Assembly: GCF_000935025.1 (NCBI RefSeq)
Contig: NZ_CP010836.1
Location: 4,278,001-4,342,000, forward strand
DNA length: 64,000 nucleotides
DNA from: Sphingomonas hengshuiensis
Lineage (GTDB): Bacteria; Pseudomonadota; Alphaproteobacteria; Sphingomonadales; Sphingomonadaceae
Direction: 5' to 3'
Shown piece by piece: positions 1 to 9,575 of the stretch; within the stretch, counting starts at the first letter, position 1, and every line of letters starts with the position of its first letter. The translations under genes and the position numbers were made by a program. The notes below the pieces were generated by a model. The model was not told where the DNA came from, did not search any database, and saw nothing but the letters and a program-made list of their open reading frames with translations.

Positions 1-683
1 GGAAAGGCGAAGTCGAGCTGTGGCCCCTCCGGGGCGCCATAGGACAGCGCGCGGCTGGCGGGCGCCTGCCACACCAGTGCATCCTGCGCGAACAGGTCGT
101 CGTGCAGCGCCAGCGTGTCGCCCTCGACCGGGCTTGGTCGAGTCGCGGGGCCGATCAGCCCGCCTTGAATCGCGTTGAGCGCTCCGGGTTCGGGGTGGGC
201 GAACCGGATGCGGTGCGCTTCCTTCGCCCCGCCGCCCGGCAATGGCCACGCAAAGGCGGGGTGGAAGCCGAAGCTGGCGGGCATGTCGACGTCGCCGGTA
301 TTAGTCACGGTGATCGCCATGCGCAGCGTCGCGCCCGTGAGCGCATAGGCCGCATCAAGCGCGAAGGCGAAGGGATAGACCGCCCGCGTCGCCTCGTCGT
401 CGGTCAGGCGGAACAGCACGCGATCCGCCGCCTGCTCGACCAGCGCGAAATCGCGGCGCCGTGCGAAGCCGTGCTGCGGCAGGGGGTATTCGGTGTCCCC
501 GATCCGGTATCGATCCCCCGCAAGCCGCCCGACGATCGGGAACAGCAGCGGCGCCCGACCCGCCCAATAGGCCGGGTCGGCATCGGTCATCAGCTCGCGC
601 CCCGCCGAATCGCGCAGCGACGAGAGTTCGGCGCCGAGCGGGTTGATGGTCGCCCTCAGCGCGTCCGATTCGATCGCAATCAT
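1..683 (-). CDS. Aldose 1-epimerase family protein (3' end beyond window)
   Basis: The N-terminal ~227 residues are present and the C-terminus runs off the window edge. The reading frame starts at the ATG whose first base is 683 and overlaps the stop of the cytochrome b561 gene (ATGA). The protein begins MIAIESDALRATINPLGAE and carries family-typical segments FPIVGRL, QHGFARRRDF near residue 70 and FGFHPAFAWPLPGG near residue 140. These match the LacX/YeaD-like branch of aldose epimerases, whose members mutarotate hexoses or hexose phosphates in the cytosol. The exact substrate cannot be told. The call rests on these motifs and the beta-rich pattern. Confidence 0.85.
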   Translation of the reverse strand, partial: MIAIESDALRATINPLGAELSSLRDSAGRELMTDADPAYWAGRAPLLFPIVGRLAGDRYRIGDTEYPLPQHGFARRRDFALVEQAADRVLFRLTDDEATRAVYPFAFALDAAYALTGATLRMAITVTNTGDVDMPASFGFHPAFAWPLPGGGAKEAHRIRFAHPEPGALNAIQGGLIGPATRPSPVEGDTLALHDDLFAQDALVWQAPASRALSYGAPEGPQLDFAF

Positions 684-1216
684 CGCGCGAGCGGCGCCTT
701 CACCCACGGCGCCATCCGCACCAGCACGCGATCGCGGACATGATAATGGTGGTAGAGCGCGGCAAGCGCATGGCCGAACGCCAGCACCACGATGATCCAG
801 CCGACCAATTCGTGCCGCTCCATCATCATATGATGCTCCTCGCGGCTCCATGCGGCGAAGGGCGGTTGGAGCAGCAGCCCGAAGAAATTGAGCGGCTTGC
901 CCTCGGACCAGCGCCCGATCCAGCCGAGCACCGCCTCCGCTGCGAGCAGCAAATAGAGCAGGCCATGGACGGCACGCGCGGCGATCGTCTGCCATCCCGC
1001 CGTCAGCGGTGCGACGCGGTGGCCGGGGAGCAGCCGCCAGACCAGCCGGGCGACGATCACTGCGGTCAGCAGCACGCCCAGCGACATATGCGTGATCACC
1101 AGGAAGCGATGCGTCGGGCGATCGAACCAGCCCCAGGTCTGCGCGGTGACGAACTGCGCGATGACCAATGCGGCGGTCGCCCAGTGGAGCGCTATCGATA
1201 CCCGGTCATAATGCAT
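680..1216 (-). CDS. Cytochrome b561 family protein
   Basis: This four-helix inner-membrane haem b protein is related to E. coli CybB and the di-haem cytochromes that pass electrons from quinol. With the ATG at 1216 it is 178 aa, the usual length for the family, and a GAGGG sequence lies just upstream. A longer in-frame start at 1285 would add 23 polar residues unlike the family. Candidate haem-ligand histidines lie in the first helix (ALHWATAALVIAQF), in the second (THMSLGVLL) and in the last (FGHALAALYHHYHVRDRVL). Its stop overlaps the start of the downstream epimerase-like gene, so the two are probably co-transcribed. Physiological partner unknown. Confidence 0.87.
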   Translation of the reverse strand: MHYDRVSIALHWATAALVIAQFVTAQTWGWFDRPTHRFLVITHMSLGVLLTAVIVARLVWRLLPGHRVAPLTAGWQTIAARAVHGLLYLLLAAEAVLGWIGRWSEGKPLNFFGLLLQPPFAAWSREEHHMMMERHELVGWIIVVLAFGHALAALYHHYHVRDRVLVRMAPWVKAPLAR

Positions 1217-1300
1217 CGCATCGTCGCCCTCGGCGATCCCCGCAACGCTGTCGATCACGGCTTCGGTCCCACGGTCCATGCGCATTCCCCCGGTGTTCGT

Positions 1301-2044
1301 TCAGCCCTCGCGGTGCACGAGGAACGGCGACCATGCCTGATTGACTGGCATGAGTTCCAGTTTGTTGATGTTGAGGTGCGGCGGCAGTGTCGCGACCCAC
1401 AGCATCGTCTCGGCAATATCCTCGCCGGTCATCGGGTTGACCCCGGCATAGACCTTGTCCGACACGTCCTGGCTGCCGCTGCGGACCAGCGTGAATTCGG
1501 TTTCGACCATGCCAGGCTCGATCGACGTCACGCGCACCCCCGTCCCGATCAGGTCCGACCGCAGGTTGAGGCTGAACTGGTGGACGAACGACTTGGTCGC
1601 GCCATAGGTGTTGCCGCCCGGATAGGGGTAGGTCGCCGCAACAGACGACAGATTGATGATCGCGCCCTTGCGCTCGATCAAACCGGGCAACAATTTGTGG
1701 GTGATCGAGACCAGAGCGGTGATGTTGGTGTCGATCATCGTCTTCCAGTTGGAAAGCGATGCCTGTTGCGCGGGCTCCAGCCCCAATGCCAGCCCGGCAT
1801 TGTTGATCAGCAGGTCGATGGCCGAAAACGGCGCGGGCAGCGCGTCGAGCGCGGCGTCCCGCGCGGCCTCATCCCGCACGTCGAATACCAGCGGCAGGAA
1901 TCGCTCGCCCAGTTCGGCGGCCAGCGCGTCGAGCCGGTCGGCGCGGCGTCCGGTGCCGATGACGTGCCAGCCAGCGTCGATAAACGCCCGCGCCGCCGCT
2001 TCGCCGATGCCGGCGGTCGCGCCGGTGATGAGTGCCGTTGCCAT
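1301..2044 (-). CDS. Short-chain dehydrogenase/reductase (YdfG-like)
   Basis: A 247-aa classical SDR that should oxidise or reduce a small hydroxy compound with NAD(P). The cofactor motif TGATAGIGEA is at residues 7-16, followed by a basic residue pair (TGRRADR) that favours NADP. NNAGLAL and the catalytic Ser plus YGATK (Tyr-x-x-x-Lys) are present. The sequence resembles the YdfG/serine 3-dehydrogenase branch. I chose the ATG at 2044 because AGGAG lies about 8-12 nt upstream; the frame is open further upstream but that extension looks non-coding. It is a separate unit from cytochrome b561 (about 85 bp gap). Confidence 0.88.
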   Translation of the reverse strand: MATALITGATAGIGEAAARAFIDAGWHVIGTGRRADRLDALAAELGERFLPLVFDVRDEAARDAALDALPAPFSAIDLLINNAGLALGLEPAQQASLSNWKTMIDTNITALVSITHKLLPGLIERKGAIINLSSVAATYPYPGGNTYGATKSFVHQFSLNLRSDLIGTGVRVTSIEPGMVETEFTLVRSGSQDVSDKVYAGVNPMTGEDIAETMLWVATLPPHLNINKLELMPVNQAWSPFLVHREG

Positions 2045-2088
2045 GTGCCTTGCTCCTGGATCGCGACAGCGTGAATCGTTCATTTTGT

Positions 2089-2181
2089 CCGTCACCCTGA
2101 ACTCGTTTCAGGGTCCAACGCGCCACAGGCGAATGCAGTGCTTGCTGCACGATGGATGCTGAAACAAGTTCAGCATGACGG
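2089..2181. repeat. Paired extragenic palindromic repeat (REP-like)
   Basis: Two ~28-bp units face each other. The unit at 2089-2116 contains the hairpin CCCTGAACTCGTTTCAGGG, and the unit at 2154-2181 read on the minus strand contains GCTGAACTTGTTTCAGC. The paired positions that differ between the units differ in a compensating way, so each can still form its own hairpin. Between them lies a further short inverted repeat (TGCAG/CTGCA). Elements of this kind are scattered between genes in many sphingomonads. It lies between pheT and the SDR gene and could serve as transcript end or mRNA stabiliser. Confidence 0.75.
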
Positions 2182-2198
2182 CGTGAGAATAAGGCGGC

Positions 2199-4622
2199 TC
2201 AACCGCGCAACACCGCCCCCAGCTTGCCCGCCGCCGCGACGACCTTTGCCGCGATGCCCTTGAGCTCCTCATCGGTGAAGCTCTTCTCGCCGGGCTGGAG
2301 CGTCACTTCGATGCCGAGCGACTTCTGCCCCTCGGGAACGCCGGCGCCGGTGAACAGGTCGAACAGCCGCGCGTCGACGATCGCCGCCTTGTCCGCACCC
2401 TTCACCGTGCGGACCAGATCGCCCGCGACCATATCGGCGGGCACCAGGAACGCGAAGTCGCGCGTCACCGGCTGAAGCGCGGGCGGGGTGTAGGCGGGGC
2501 GCATAAACCCGGTTCCGCCGCGCTTCCCCGGCAGCGCGTCGAGGTAAATCTCCACCGCCGCGACATCGCCATCAAGGTCGAATGCCTTGAGCACGCTCGG
2601 ATGCACCATCCCAAACGCCGCCAGCACGGTCTTCGGCCCCAGCCTGAGCGTCGCCGACTGGCCGGGGTGGTACACCGCCCCCGCTTCCCCCATCACTTGC
2701 AAATTCGCAACCGGCGCACCGACCGCTTCCAGCAGCGCCAGTGCCTCGGCCTTCGCATCGAACGGGCCGAAGGGCTGTGCCTTGCCACTCTGCCAGCCAC
2801 GCGGCGCCTTTGCCCCCGCCAGCACCACGCCCAGCGTCAGCCGCTCCTTGTCCGCGAGATAGCGGCGGCCCAGCTCGAACAGCCGCACGCTGCCCTGACC
2901 GCGCTTGAGGTTGCGCTCTGCGGCGGCGAGCAGCCCCGGCAGCAGCGAGGGGCGCATGACCTTCATGTCCTCGCTGATCGGATTGGCGAGGGTCCATGCC
3001 CCGCCACCGAACGGCGCGGCTTCGCTTTCGGAGAGGAAGCTCCACGTCACCGCTTCGTTGAGACCGCGCGCGGCGGCGGTGCGGCGTGCCTTGCGCTCCA
3101 GCTTCTGTTCGGGCGTCGCGGTCGGGCGCGCCACGCCGTGGATGCGCGACAGCGGCGTCGAGGGGACCTTGTCGATCCCCTCGATGCGGACGACTTCCTC
3201 GACCAGGTCGGCGGAGCCGTCGACATCGCGGCGCCAGCTCGGCGCAGTGACGCGCAGCGCGTCGAACGTGGCGATGTCGGTGGGGTCGCCATTGGCGTCG
3301 AGCGGCTCGACGGTGAAGCCCAGGCTTTCGAGGATGTCCTTCTGCCGCGCCGCCGGGATCGCCAGCCCGCCCAGCGTCTCGGCCAGCGCCGGATCATAGC
3401 CGAAGGTCGCCCCCACGCGCGGCGGCTTCCCGCTGCGGGTGACCTCGCTCGGGGTGCCGCCGCACAGCGCCAGCACCAGCCGAGTCGCGATCGCCAGCCC
3501 GTCGTTGAGGAATTCGGGGTCGACCCCGCGCTCAAAGCGGGTGCGCGCATCGCTGGTCAGCAACAGCTTCTGGCCGGTCCGGGCGATGTGCTCGGGATCG
3601 AAATAGGCGCATTCGATCAGCACGTCGGTCGTCGTCTCCGAACAGCCCGAATGCTCGCCGCCCATGATCCCGCCAATGTCGTGGACCGCCAAGTCGTCGG
3701 CGATCACGGTCATGCCTTCGCTCAGCGTATAGGTCTTGCCGTTGAGCGCGACGACGCTCTCGCCCGCCTTTGCCGGGCGCGCGACCAGCCCGCCGGTCAG
3801 CGTCGCCAGGTCATAGACGTGGAGCGGTCGCCCCAGCCCGAACATCACGAAATTGGTGATGTCGACCAAAGCCGAGATCGGCTTCTGCCCCACGGCCTTC
3901 AGCCGCGCCTGCAGCCAGTCGGGCGAGGGGCCGTTCTGCACCCCGCGCACGATCTGCCCGTAAAAGGCCGGGCAGGCTGCCGCATCGTCGGTGCGCACGT
4001 CCGGCCCCGCGCCCTGCGGCACGATATCCGGCAGGCCCGCCACCACCGCGTCGAGCGGCTTCAGCGTCCCCAGCCCCGCCGCCGCGAGATCGCGCGCGAT
4101 GCCGCGCACGCCCATGCAGTCCTGGCGATTGGGCGTGATCGACACGTCGATCACCGGATCGTTCAGCCCGGCATAGTCGGGAAAGGGCGTACCAATGGGC
4201 GCATCGGCGGGAAGCTCGATGATCCCGTCATGGTCCTCGCCCAGCTCCAGCTCGCGCGTCGAGCACATCATGCCGTTCGATTCGACCCCGCGAATCGCCG
4301 AGACCTTGAGCTGCATCCCGTTGGCGGGGACCACCGCCCCCGGCAGCCCGAGCACGCCGACCAGCCCCGCGCGGGCATTGGGCGCACCGCACACGACCTG
4401 GAGCACGCCGTCCCCGGTATCGACCGACAGCACCTGCAACTTGTCCGCCTGCGGATGCCGTTCGGCAGTCAGCACGCGCGCGACCTTGAAGCCCGCCAGC
4501 TTCTCGCCCGGATTCTCGACGCCCTCTACCTCCAGCCCGATGCGCGTCAGCGCCTCGACCACGGTGTCCAGGTCCGCATCGGTCTCCAGATGCTCCTTGA
4601 GCCAGCCCAATGTGAACTTCAT
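2199..4622 (-). CDS. pheT: Phenylalanine--tRNA ligase beta subunit
   Basis: This 807-aa protein pairs with PheS in the (alpha-beta)2 enzyme that charges tRNA-Phe. In order it shows an N-terminal EMAP-like tRNA-binding domain (about residues 40-150, with [17 protein letters not shown]), the B3/B4 editing region and B5 domain, a catalytic-like core, and a C-terminal ferredoxin-fold anticodon-binding domain (from about residue 715, [11 protein letters not shown]). Length and domain order are normal for bacteria. The start overlaps the pheS stop by 4 bp (ATGA), as expected for translational coupling. Confidence 0.98.
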   Translation of the reverse strand: MKFTLGWLKEHLETDADLDTVVEALTRIGLEVEGVENPGEKLAGFKVARVLTAERHPQADKLQVLSVDTGDGVLQVVCGAPNARAGLVGVLGLPGAVVPANGMQLKVSAIRGVESNGMMCSTRELELGEDHDGIIELPADAPIGTPFPDYAGLNDPVIDVSITPNRQDCMGVRGIARDLAAAGLGTLKPLDAVVAGLPDIVPQGAGPDVRTDDAAACPAFYGQIVRGVQNGPSPDWLQARLKAVGQKPISALVDITNFVMFGLGRPLHVYDLATLTGGLVARPAKAGESVVALNGKTYTLSEGMTVIADDLAVHDIGGIMGGEHSGCSETTTDVLIECAYFDPEHIARTGQKLLLTSDARTRFERGVDPEFLNDGLAIATRLVLALCGGTPSEVTRSGKPPRVGATFGYDPALAETLGGLAIPAARQKDILESLGFTVEPLDANGDPTDIATFDALRVTAPSWRRDVDGSADLVEEVVRIEGIDKVPSTPLSRIHGVARPTATPEQKLERKARRTAAARGLNEAVTWSFLSESEAAPFGGGAWTLANPISEDMKVMRPSLLPGLLAAAERNLKRGQGSVRLFELGRRYLADKERLTLGVVLAGAKAPRGWQSGKAQPFGPFDAKAEALALLEAVGAPVANLQVMGEAGAVYHPGQSATLRLGPKTVLAAFGMVHPSVLKAFDLDGDVAAVEIYLDALPGKRGGTGFMRPAYTPPALQPVTRDFAFLVPADMVAGDLVRTVKGADKAAIVDARLFDLFTGAGVPEGQKSLGIEVTLQPGEKSFTDEELKGIAAKVVAAAGKLGAVLRG

Positions 4623-5719
4623 GCGCCGACTCCCCCGCTCAGCGTGGGCACGTCGAGCGCCGAGAAGCCATAATGTTTGAGCCAGCGCAGATCGCCGTCG
4701 AAGAACGCCCGCAAGTCATCCATCCCATATTTGAGCATCGCCAGCCGATCGACGCCGGTGCCAAAGGCAAAGCCCTGCCATTCGTTCGGGTCGAGCCCGC
4801 ACGCCTCGATCACGCGCCGGTGGACCATGCCGCTGCCCAGCACTTCCATCCAGCCGCCGTTTTCGGACTGGCGCGGATCGCCGCCGATCACGCGCTTGCC
4901 GTCCTTCAGCGTGTAGCCGACATCGACTTCGGCACCCGGCTCGGTGAACGGGAAATAGCTGGGGCGCAGCCGCAGGACGATGTCGTCGCGCTCGAAAAAC
5001 GCCTTGAGGAACGTCTCCAGCGTCCATTTGAGATGGCCGAGCGTGATACCCTTGTCGATCACCAGCCCTTCGATCTGGTGGAACATCGGGGTGTGGGTGG
5101 CATCCGAATCCGAACGATAGACGCGGCCCGGCGCGATGATGCGGATCGGCGGCTTCTGCGTCACCATGGTGCGGATCTGCACCGGGCTGGTGTGCGTGCG
5201 CAGCAGCATCCGCTGCTCGGCACCCTCGGCTTCGGGGAAATAGAAAGTGTCGTGCATCGCCCGAGCCGGATGCGTCTCGGGGATGTTGAGCGCCGTGAAA
5301 TTATGCCAGTCGTCCTCAATCTCCGGCCCGGTCGCCACTGCGAAGCCCAGATCGGCGAAGATTTCCGCCAGCTCGTCCATCACCTGGCTCACCGGATGGA
5401 TGCTGCCCGGGGCGACGCCATCGACCGGCAGCGTCATGTCGACGGTCTCGCTCGCCAGCCGCGCGTCGAGCGCCGCCGCCTCCAGCGCCGCCTTGCGCGT
5501 CGCCAGCGCCGCGGTCACCGCTTCGCGCAGCGCATGGATGCGCGGCCCCTGTGCCTGGCGCTCGTCAGGGCTCATCCCCCCCAGCGTCTTGAGCAGCGCG
5601 GTGACCGCGCCCTGCTTGCCGAGCGCATGAACGCGCACCGCTTCGAGGGCGTCGAGCCCCGCTGCGGCGTCGATCGCGGCGATTAGGTCGCCGCGCAATT
5701 GGTCGAGATCGGTGGTCAT
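4619..5719 (-). CDS. pheS: Phenylalanine--tRNA ligase alpha subunit
   Basis: The 366-aa catalytic subunit forms Phe-AMP and transfers Phe to tRNA-Phe. Residues 1-90 form the N-terminal coiled-coil arm that contacts tRNA. The class II core follows, with motif 2 around [10 protein letters not shown] and motif 3 as [14 protein letters not shown] near the C-terminus. The start is the ATG at 5719 (MTTDLDQLR). The frame is open far upstream, but that extension overlaps the LysE-type gene in another frame and has no family similarity. It is first in a two-gene operon with pheT. Confidence 0.98.
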   Translation of the reverse strand: MTTDLDQLRGDLIAAIDAAAGLDALEAVRVHALGKQGAVTALLKTLGGMSPDERQAQGPRIHALREAVTAALATRKAALEAAALDARLASETVDMTLPVDGVAPGSIHPVSQVMDELAEIFADLGFAVATGPEIEDDWHNFTALNIPETHPARAMHDTFYFPEAEGAEQRMLLRTHTSPVQIRTMVTQKPPIRIIAPGRVYRSDSDATHTPMFHQIEGLVIDKGITLGHLKWTLETFLKAFFERDDIVLRLRPSYFPFTEPGAEVDVGYTLKDGKRVIGGDPRQSENGGWMEVLGSGMVHRRVIEACGLDPNEWQGFAFGTGVDRLAMLKYGMDDLRAFFDGDLRWLKHYGFSALDVPTLSGGVGA

Positions 5720-5790
5720 GGCGTTCCGTCTTGCTATGCGAGGAGGTCCGAACCCCAGTCGGGGCCGCGGGTCAAGGTCTGGCGCGGCGA

Positions 5791-6411
5791 TTACACCCGG
5801 CTGCTGAGCAACGCCGCGCCAAAGGCGACGAACACGCCGCCGGTAATGCGGTTGAACAGCCGCTGGCGACCGGCGGGCGCCAGGAAGCGCGCGAGCGAGC
5901 GCCCACCAAGCGCATAGACCGAGAACCAGAATGCCTCGATCGCGGCGAACGTCACGATCAGGATGCCGACCTGCGGCGCGAAGGGGCGCGCTACGTCGAG
6001 GAACTGGGGGAACAGCGCGGCGGCGAAGATGATCAGCTTGGGGTTGGACAGCCCCGTGCCGAGCCCCGTCAGGTATCGCGCCCGAACCGACTGACGCACC
6101 CTCGCCGTCGCTGACTCCGCCGCTTCGACCGGCGCGCGCCACGCCTTGATGCCCAGCCACACCAGATAGGCGACGCCCACATAGCGCAATATGTCGTACA
6201 GCCCCGGCGACGCCTTGAGCAGCGCGCCCAGCCCTGCGGCGGAGGCGACGAGGCAGAACAGGTTCGCGCTCATCAGTCCGGCCGTGGTCGGCAACACACG
6301 GCCTGCGCCTTCGCGGATGCTCTGCACCATCACGTGGAGCATGTTCGGTCCCGGCGTCATCGATACAAAGAACACGGCGGTGACGTATAGCCACCAGGTC
6401 TTCATCGCCAT
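5791..6411 (-). CDS. LysE/RhtB family amino-acid exporter
   Basis: A 206-aa inner-membrane protein with about six hydrophobic helices and the family signature MTPGPNM near the N-terminus. Relatives export lysine, homoserine, threonine or other small metabolites using the proton gradient; the substrate here is not predictable. The ATG at 6411 is preceded by GGGGGAG at a good distance. A second ATG two codons later is also possible. The gene follows the rplT terminator and has about 70 bp before pheS, so it is probably its own unit. Confidence 0.9.
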   Translation of the reverse strand: MAMKTWWLYVTAVFFVSMTPGPNMLHVMVQSIREGAGRVLPTTAGLMSANLFCLVASAAGLGALLKASPGLYDILRYVGVAYLVWLGIKAWRAPVEAAESATARVRQSVRARYLTGLGTGLSNPKLIIFAAALFPQFLDVARPFAPQVGILIVTFAAIEAFWFSVYALGGRSLARFLAPAGRQRLFNRITGGVFVAFGAALLSSRV

Positions 6412-6437
6412 TCTATGTCTCCCCCCGGAGGCTGAAA

Positions 6438-6473
6438 CGAAAAAGGGCGCCGGTGGATACCACCGACGCCCCT
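6438..6473 (-). terminator. Rho-independent terminator of rpmI-rplT
   Basis: Read on the minus strand, a GC-rich hairpin (GGGGCGTCGGTGG, short loop, CCACCGGCGCCC) is followed directly by TTTTTCG. It lies between rplT and the LysE-type gene and ends the ribosomal-protein transcript. Confidence 0.88.
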
Positions 6474-6496
6474 TGTCTGGTCGCGTACAGGTCGCC

Positions 6497-6862
6497 TCAG
6501 GCGGCCTGGGGCAGTGCCGCCTTCGCCTGCGCGATGATCGCGCTAAACGCCGCGCCTTCGTGCATCGCAATGTCGGCCAGGACCTTCCGGTCGAGCTGAA
6601 TGCCCGCCAGCTTGAGCCCGTGCATGAACTGCGAATAGGTCAGGCCCTCGGCGCGGACGCCGGCGTTGATACGCTGGATCCACAGGCCGCGGAACGTGCG
6701 CTTCTTAACCTTACGGTCGCGATAGGCGTACTGGCCGGCCTTTTCTACGGCCTGGCGCGCGATGCGGATCGTGTTCTTGCGACGGCCATAATAGCCCTTC
6801 GCCTGATCCAAAATCCGCTTATGCTTCGCCTTGGTGGTCGTGCCACGCTTTACTCGTGCCAT
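6497..6862 (-). CDS. rplT: 50S ribosomal protein L20
   Basis: A 121-aa basic RNA-binding protein with the typical start [18 protein letters not shown] and the segment [20 protein letters not shown]20 binds 23S rRNA early in large-subunit assembly and in many bacteria represses its own operon. It is 13 bp downstream of rpmI and co-transcribed with it. infC, often upstream of rpmI, is not in this position. Confidence 0.99.
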   Translation of the reverse strand: MARVKRGTTTKAKHKRILDQAKGYYGRRKNTIRIARQAVEKAGQYAYRDRKVKKRTFRGLWIQRINAGVRAEGLTYSQFMHGLKLAGIQLDRKVLADIAMHEGAAFSAIIAQAKAALPQAA

Positions 6863-6875
6863 CTAGCGGCCCTCC

Positions 6876-7079
6876 TTACTTCAGGCCGTAGGGCGCCCAC
6901 TGGCGCACATGGGCAACATCGGCATCGGCGAGCACAGACGTGCCGCGATTCTGGCGGATATACTTCGCGTTGTGCGAAATCAGTCGGTGGCGCTTGCCGG
7001 CGACTCCATGCTTCACCTTGCCAGTGGCGGTGAACTTGAAGCGCTTCTTCACGCCGCTCTTCGTCTTGAGCTTGGGCAT
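6876..7079 (-). CDS. rpmI: 50S ribosomal protein L35
   Basis: A 67-aa basic protein starting [20 protein letters not shown], the conserved L35 N-terminus, with the middle segment [16 protein letters not shown]. It is part of the 50S subunit. The sequence AAGGAGACGAAAATG places a strong ribosome-binding site before the start. It is first in the rpmI-rplT operon. Confidence 0.99.
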   Translation of the reverse strand: MPKLKTKSGVKKRFKFTATGKVKHGVAGKRHRLISHNAKYIRQNRGTSVLADADVAHVRQWAPYGLK

Positions 7080-7162
7080 TTTCGTCTCCTTATGGTTCGA
7101 CGATTGCGAACAGCCACGGCAGCCCTAATGGCCGGACGGTCCCTCGATCGCGGAAAGGCGGG

Positions 7163-7191
7163 CGCATAGCCCAAGGGTTCGGGCTTTGCAA
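7163..7191 (-). promoter_or_regulatory. Candidate sigma-70-type promoter of rpmI-rplT
   Basis: On the minus strand TTGCAA (7191-7186) is followed after 17 bp by TATGCG (7168-7163). The start site would leave a leader of about 75 nt before rpmI. Spacing fits the vegetative sigma factor; only the two hexamers support the call. Confidence 0.45.
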
Positions 7192-7239
7192 CCCGCGCGC
7201 CGAACCGCTTCGCACTTGCGATATGCGACGAGGCGAGTA

Positions 7240-7462
7240 TTGGAGCCGATGGGCGGCGGCAACAGCGGCTGCCCGAAAACTTGCGCCGGTAACGGGAATG
7301 CAGTGCGGGCCCTCGCGGCCTTATTCTGCGGCTATCCCTGTAACTGTAAGCGGCGAGTTCGGCGTGCTGGCGGCCCTATCGGAGCCGCAGCCACTGGGAG
7401 TGATCCCGGGAAGGCGCATGCCGGGCGGTGACCCGTGAGCCAGGAGACCGACCGACGCATGT
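7240..7462 (+). ncRNA. Cobalamin (B12) riboswitch
   Basis: The conserved core blocks are in order: GCCGGTAACGGGAATGCAGTG (7285-7305), CTGTAACTGTAAGCGGCGAG (about 7339-7358), GCCACTGGGAGTGATCCCGGG (from 7390), AAGGCG, then GTGACCCGTGAGCCAGGAG and the B12 box AGCCAGGAGACC ending near 7450. This is the alphaproteobacterial form of the aptamer that binds adenosyl- or other cobalamins and shuts off downstream genes. It precedes a BtuB-type receptor gene by about 180 nt. The 5' edge is approximate because the outer stem is poorly conserved. Confidence 0.93.
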
Positions 7463-7582
7463 CGCTCTTGCCGGGCTCAGGGATTGGCCAGGCGCGGAAG
7501 GTTTCTGTCTGAGCGACAGCAGCGGCTCGGGGCCGCTCCGGTGGATGCCGGCGGGCGCGTTTTGTGCCCCGCCGCCGGCATG
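7460..7582 (+). promoter_or_regulatory. Candidate expression platform of the B12 riboswitch
   Basis: Between the B12 box and btuB there are three stackable inverted repeats: TGTCGCTC (7460-7467) with GAGCGACA (7511-7518); a small hairpin GCGGC/GCCGC at about 7522-7536; and an imperfect GC-rich hairpin ATGCCGGCGGG/CCGCCGGCAT at 7545-7581 enclosing GTTTTGTG. No clean U-tract follows the last hairpin, so control of translation or Rho-dependent ending is as likely as an intrinsic terminator. Confidence 0.4.
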
Positions 7583-7642
7583 CCCGGCCGCGTGCGCGGA
7601 GGTCCCGGCCTGGTTCGCTCGGGTACGCAGGACCGTTTCGAC

Positions 7643-9562
7643 ATGAAGACCCTTGTTTCCACAGCCGCGCTCGCCGCGTGCCTCCTCCCCTATGCCGCCG
7701 CCGCCCAGAGCGCCGACCCGGACACCGACAGCGAAGCGCTGATCGTCACCGGCACGCGCAGCGCGCAGCCGATCGCCGTCGACCGGTTCGGCGGATCGGT
7801 GACGGTGATCGACGAGAAGACGCTCGACCAGCGCCAGGTGCGCGAGATCGCCGATGTGCTCCGCGACGTCCCCGGCGTCGCGGTCAGCGGCGTCGGCGGC
7901 CAGACCCAGATCCGCATCCGCGGGACCGAGGCAAATCAAGTGCTGGTGCTGATCGATGGCATCGAAGTCTCCGATCCCTATTCGGGCGAGTTCGACTTTG
8001 GCAGCCTCGCCGCCGATTCGGCCGCCCGCGTCGAAGTGCTGCGCGGCCAGCAGAGCGCGCTGTACGGATCGGACGCGATCGGCGGCGTGGTGCAGTATAT
8101 CACGCTCGACGGGCGCGAGGCACCGGGCTTCCGCGTCCGTGCCGAGGGCGGATCGTTTGGCACGTTCAACGCAGCAGCCCGCGCGGCGGGCACCAAAGGT
8201 GCGTTCGACTATGCGCTGTCGGCAACCCGCGTCGAAACCGATGGTGCCCCCGGCACGCGTGACGGCACCCGCAACCTCGGCCACACGAGCAATGCGCTGT
8301 CGGCCAAGCTCGGCTGGTCGCCCAGCGCCACATTCCGACTGACCGGCGTGGGCCGCTATGCCCGCACCGTCAGCGATTATAACGACCAGGATTTCGATTC
8401 GACCAGCCCGACCTTCGGCTATGCGGTCGATTCGCCCGGCAATTATGTCCGCAATCGCGGGCTCTATGCGCTGGTGCGCGGTGAGCTTGCCCTGCTCGAC
8501 GGGCGCTGGACCCAGGCGGTGAGCGCACAGGTCGCCGATACCAAGCGCGACGGCTTCGACGCGGACGAAGCCAGCTATGGCAATCGCGGCACCCGGCTCA
8601 AGGGCTCCTATGAGACGACGCTACGCGCGACGACGGGCGCGCTTCAGCACAGCCTGACCCTCGCGTTCGATGCCGAGCGCGAGCGTTTCCGCAACGCCGA
8701 CCCGAGCGGCTATGGCTTTAATGGCTGGCGGCGCACCGACAATCTCGGCTTTGTCGGCCAGTACGGGCTGAGCGCGGGCGCGCTTTCGCTCGGCGGGTCG
8801 GTGCGGCGCGACAGCAACAGCCGGTTCGCGGATACCACCACCTATCGCGTCCAGGGCAGCTATGGCTTCGACTTCGGGCTGCGGCTGCGCGCGGCGGCGG
8901 GGTCGGGCGTCAAGAATCCCGGCGCGACCGAGCTGTTCGGCTATGTCGACGGCAAATATATCGGCAATCCGAACCTCAAGCCCGAACGGTCCGAGGGCTG
9001 GGAGGCCGGCGCCGAACAGAGCCTGCTCGGCGAACAGGTCACGATCGGCGCGACTTATTTCCAGAGCGTGCTCAAGAACGAGATCTACACCACCTATCCC
9101 GCCCCGACCTATGTCGCCACGCCCGGCAACCGCGCGACCGACTCGCGCCAGCACGGCGTCGAGACCTTCCTGCGCGCGCGGATCGGCGATGCCTGGCGTG
9201 TCGACCTGGCCTATACCCACCTCAAGGCACGCGAGAACGGCGTGCGCGAAGTGCGGCGTCCGGACGACATCGGCAGCGCGTCGCTGGCATGGCGCGCGCC
9301 GGGCAATCGCGGCGGGCTGACCTTCACCGTGCGCCATACCGGGCAGCAGACCGACTTTGCCTATACCGACCCCAGCTTCGTGCCGGTCACCGTGCGGCTG
9401 AATTCGTACACTTTGGGCCAGATCGCGGGCGATTGGGACCTGGGCAGCGGCGTCGGGCTGTTCGCGCGGGTCGAGAACGCCTTCGACGCCAAGTACGAAC
9501 AGGTGTTCAGCTTCACCAATCCCGGCACGGCGGCCTATGCCGGCGTCCGTGCAAGCTTCTGA
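7643..9562 (+). CDS. btuB: TonB-dependent vitamin B12 receptor (BtuB-type)
   Basis: A 639-aa outer-membrane beta-barrel receptor. A signal peptide (MKTLVSTAALAACLLPYAAA) is followed by a TonB box-like stretch EALIVTGTRS, the plug domain (QVREIADVLRDVPGVAV, IRGTEANQVLVLIDGIEV) and a barrel ending in Phe (GVRASF), the outer-membrane sorting signal. The cobalamin riboswitch upstream and the BtuF-like gene downstream identify cobalamin or a corrinoid as ligand. The start at 7643 puts the signal peptide first; the longer open frame crosses the riboswitch leader. It heads a three-gene operon. Confidence 0.93.
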   Translation: MKTLVSTAALAACLLPYAAAAQSADPDTDSEALIVTGTRSAQPIAVDRFGGSVTVIDEKTLDQRQVREIADVLRDVPGVAVSGVGGQTQIRIRGTEANQVLVLIDGIEVSDPYSGEFDFGSLAADSAARVEVLRGQQSALYGSDAIGGVVQYITLDGREAPGFRVRAEGGSFGTFNAAARAAGTKGAFDYALSATRVETDGAPGTRDGTRNLGHTSNALSAKLGWSPSATFRLTGVGRYARTVSDYNDQDFDSTSPTFGYAVDSPGNYVRNRGLYALVRGELALLDGRWTQAVSAQVADTKRDGFDADEASYGNRGTRLKGSYETTLRATTGALQHSLTLAFDAERERFRNADPSGYGFNGWRRTDNLGFVGQYGLSAGALSLGGSVRRDSNSRFADTTTYRVQGSYGFDFGLRLRAAAGSGVKNPGATELFGYVDGKYIGNPNLKPERSEGWEAGAEQSLLGEQVTIGATYFQSVLKNEIYTTYPAPTYVATPGNRATDSRQHGVETFLRARIGDAWRVDLAYTHLKARENGVREVRRPDDIGSASLAWRAPGNRGGLTFTVRHTGQQTDFAYTDPSFVPVTVRLNSYTLGQIAGDWDLGSGVGLFARVENAFDAKYEQVFSFTNPGTAAYAGVRASF

Positions 9563-9575
9563 TCGGGAGGGCGCA

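Noticed and set aside
2601..4673. A 690-codon plus-strand frame opposite pheT
   Set aside because: It is a composition shadow of pheT with skewed Arg/His/Gln content and no ribosome-binding site or family motif.
7376..8284. A minus-strand frame across the B12 riboswitch and btuB start
   Set aside because: It runs antisense to the conserved riboswitch core and the btuB signal peptide and plug, with no recognisable protein signal.
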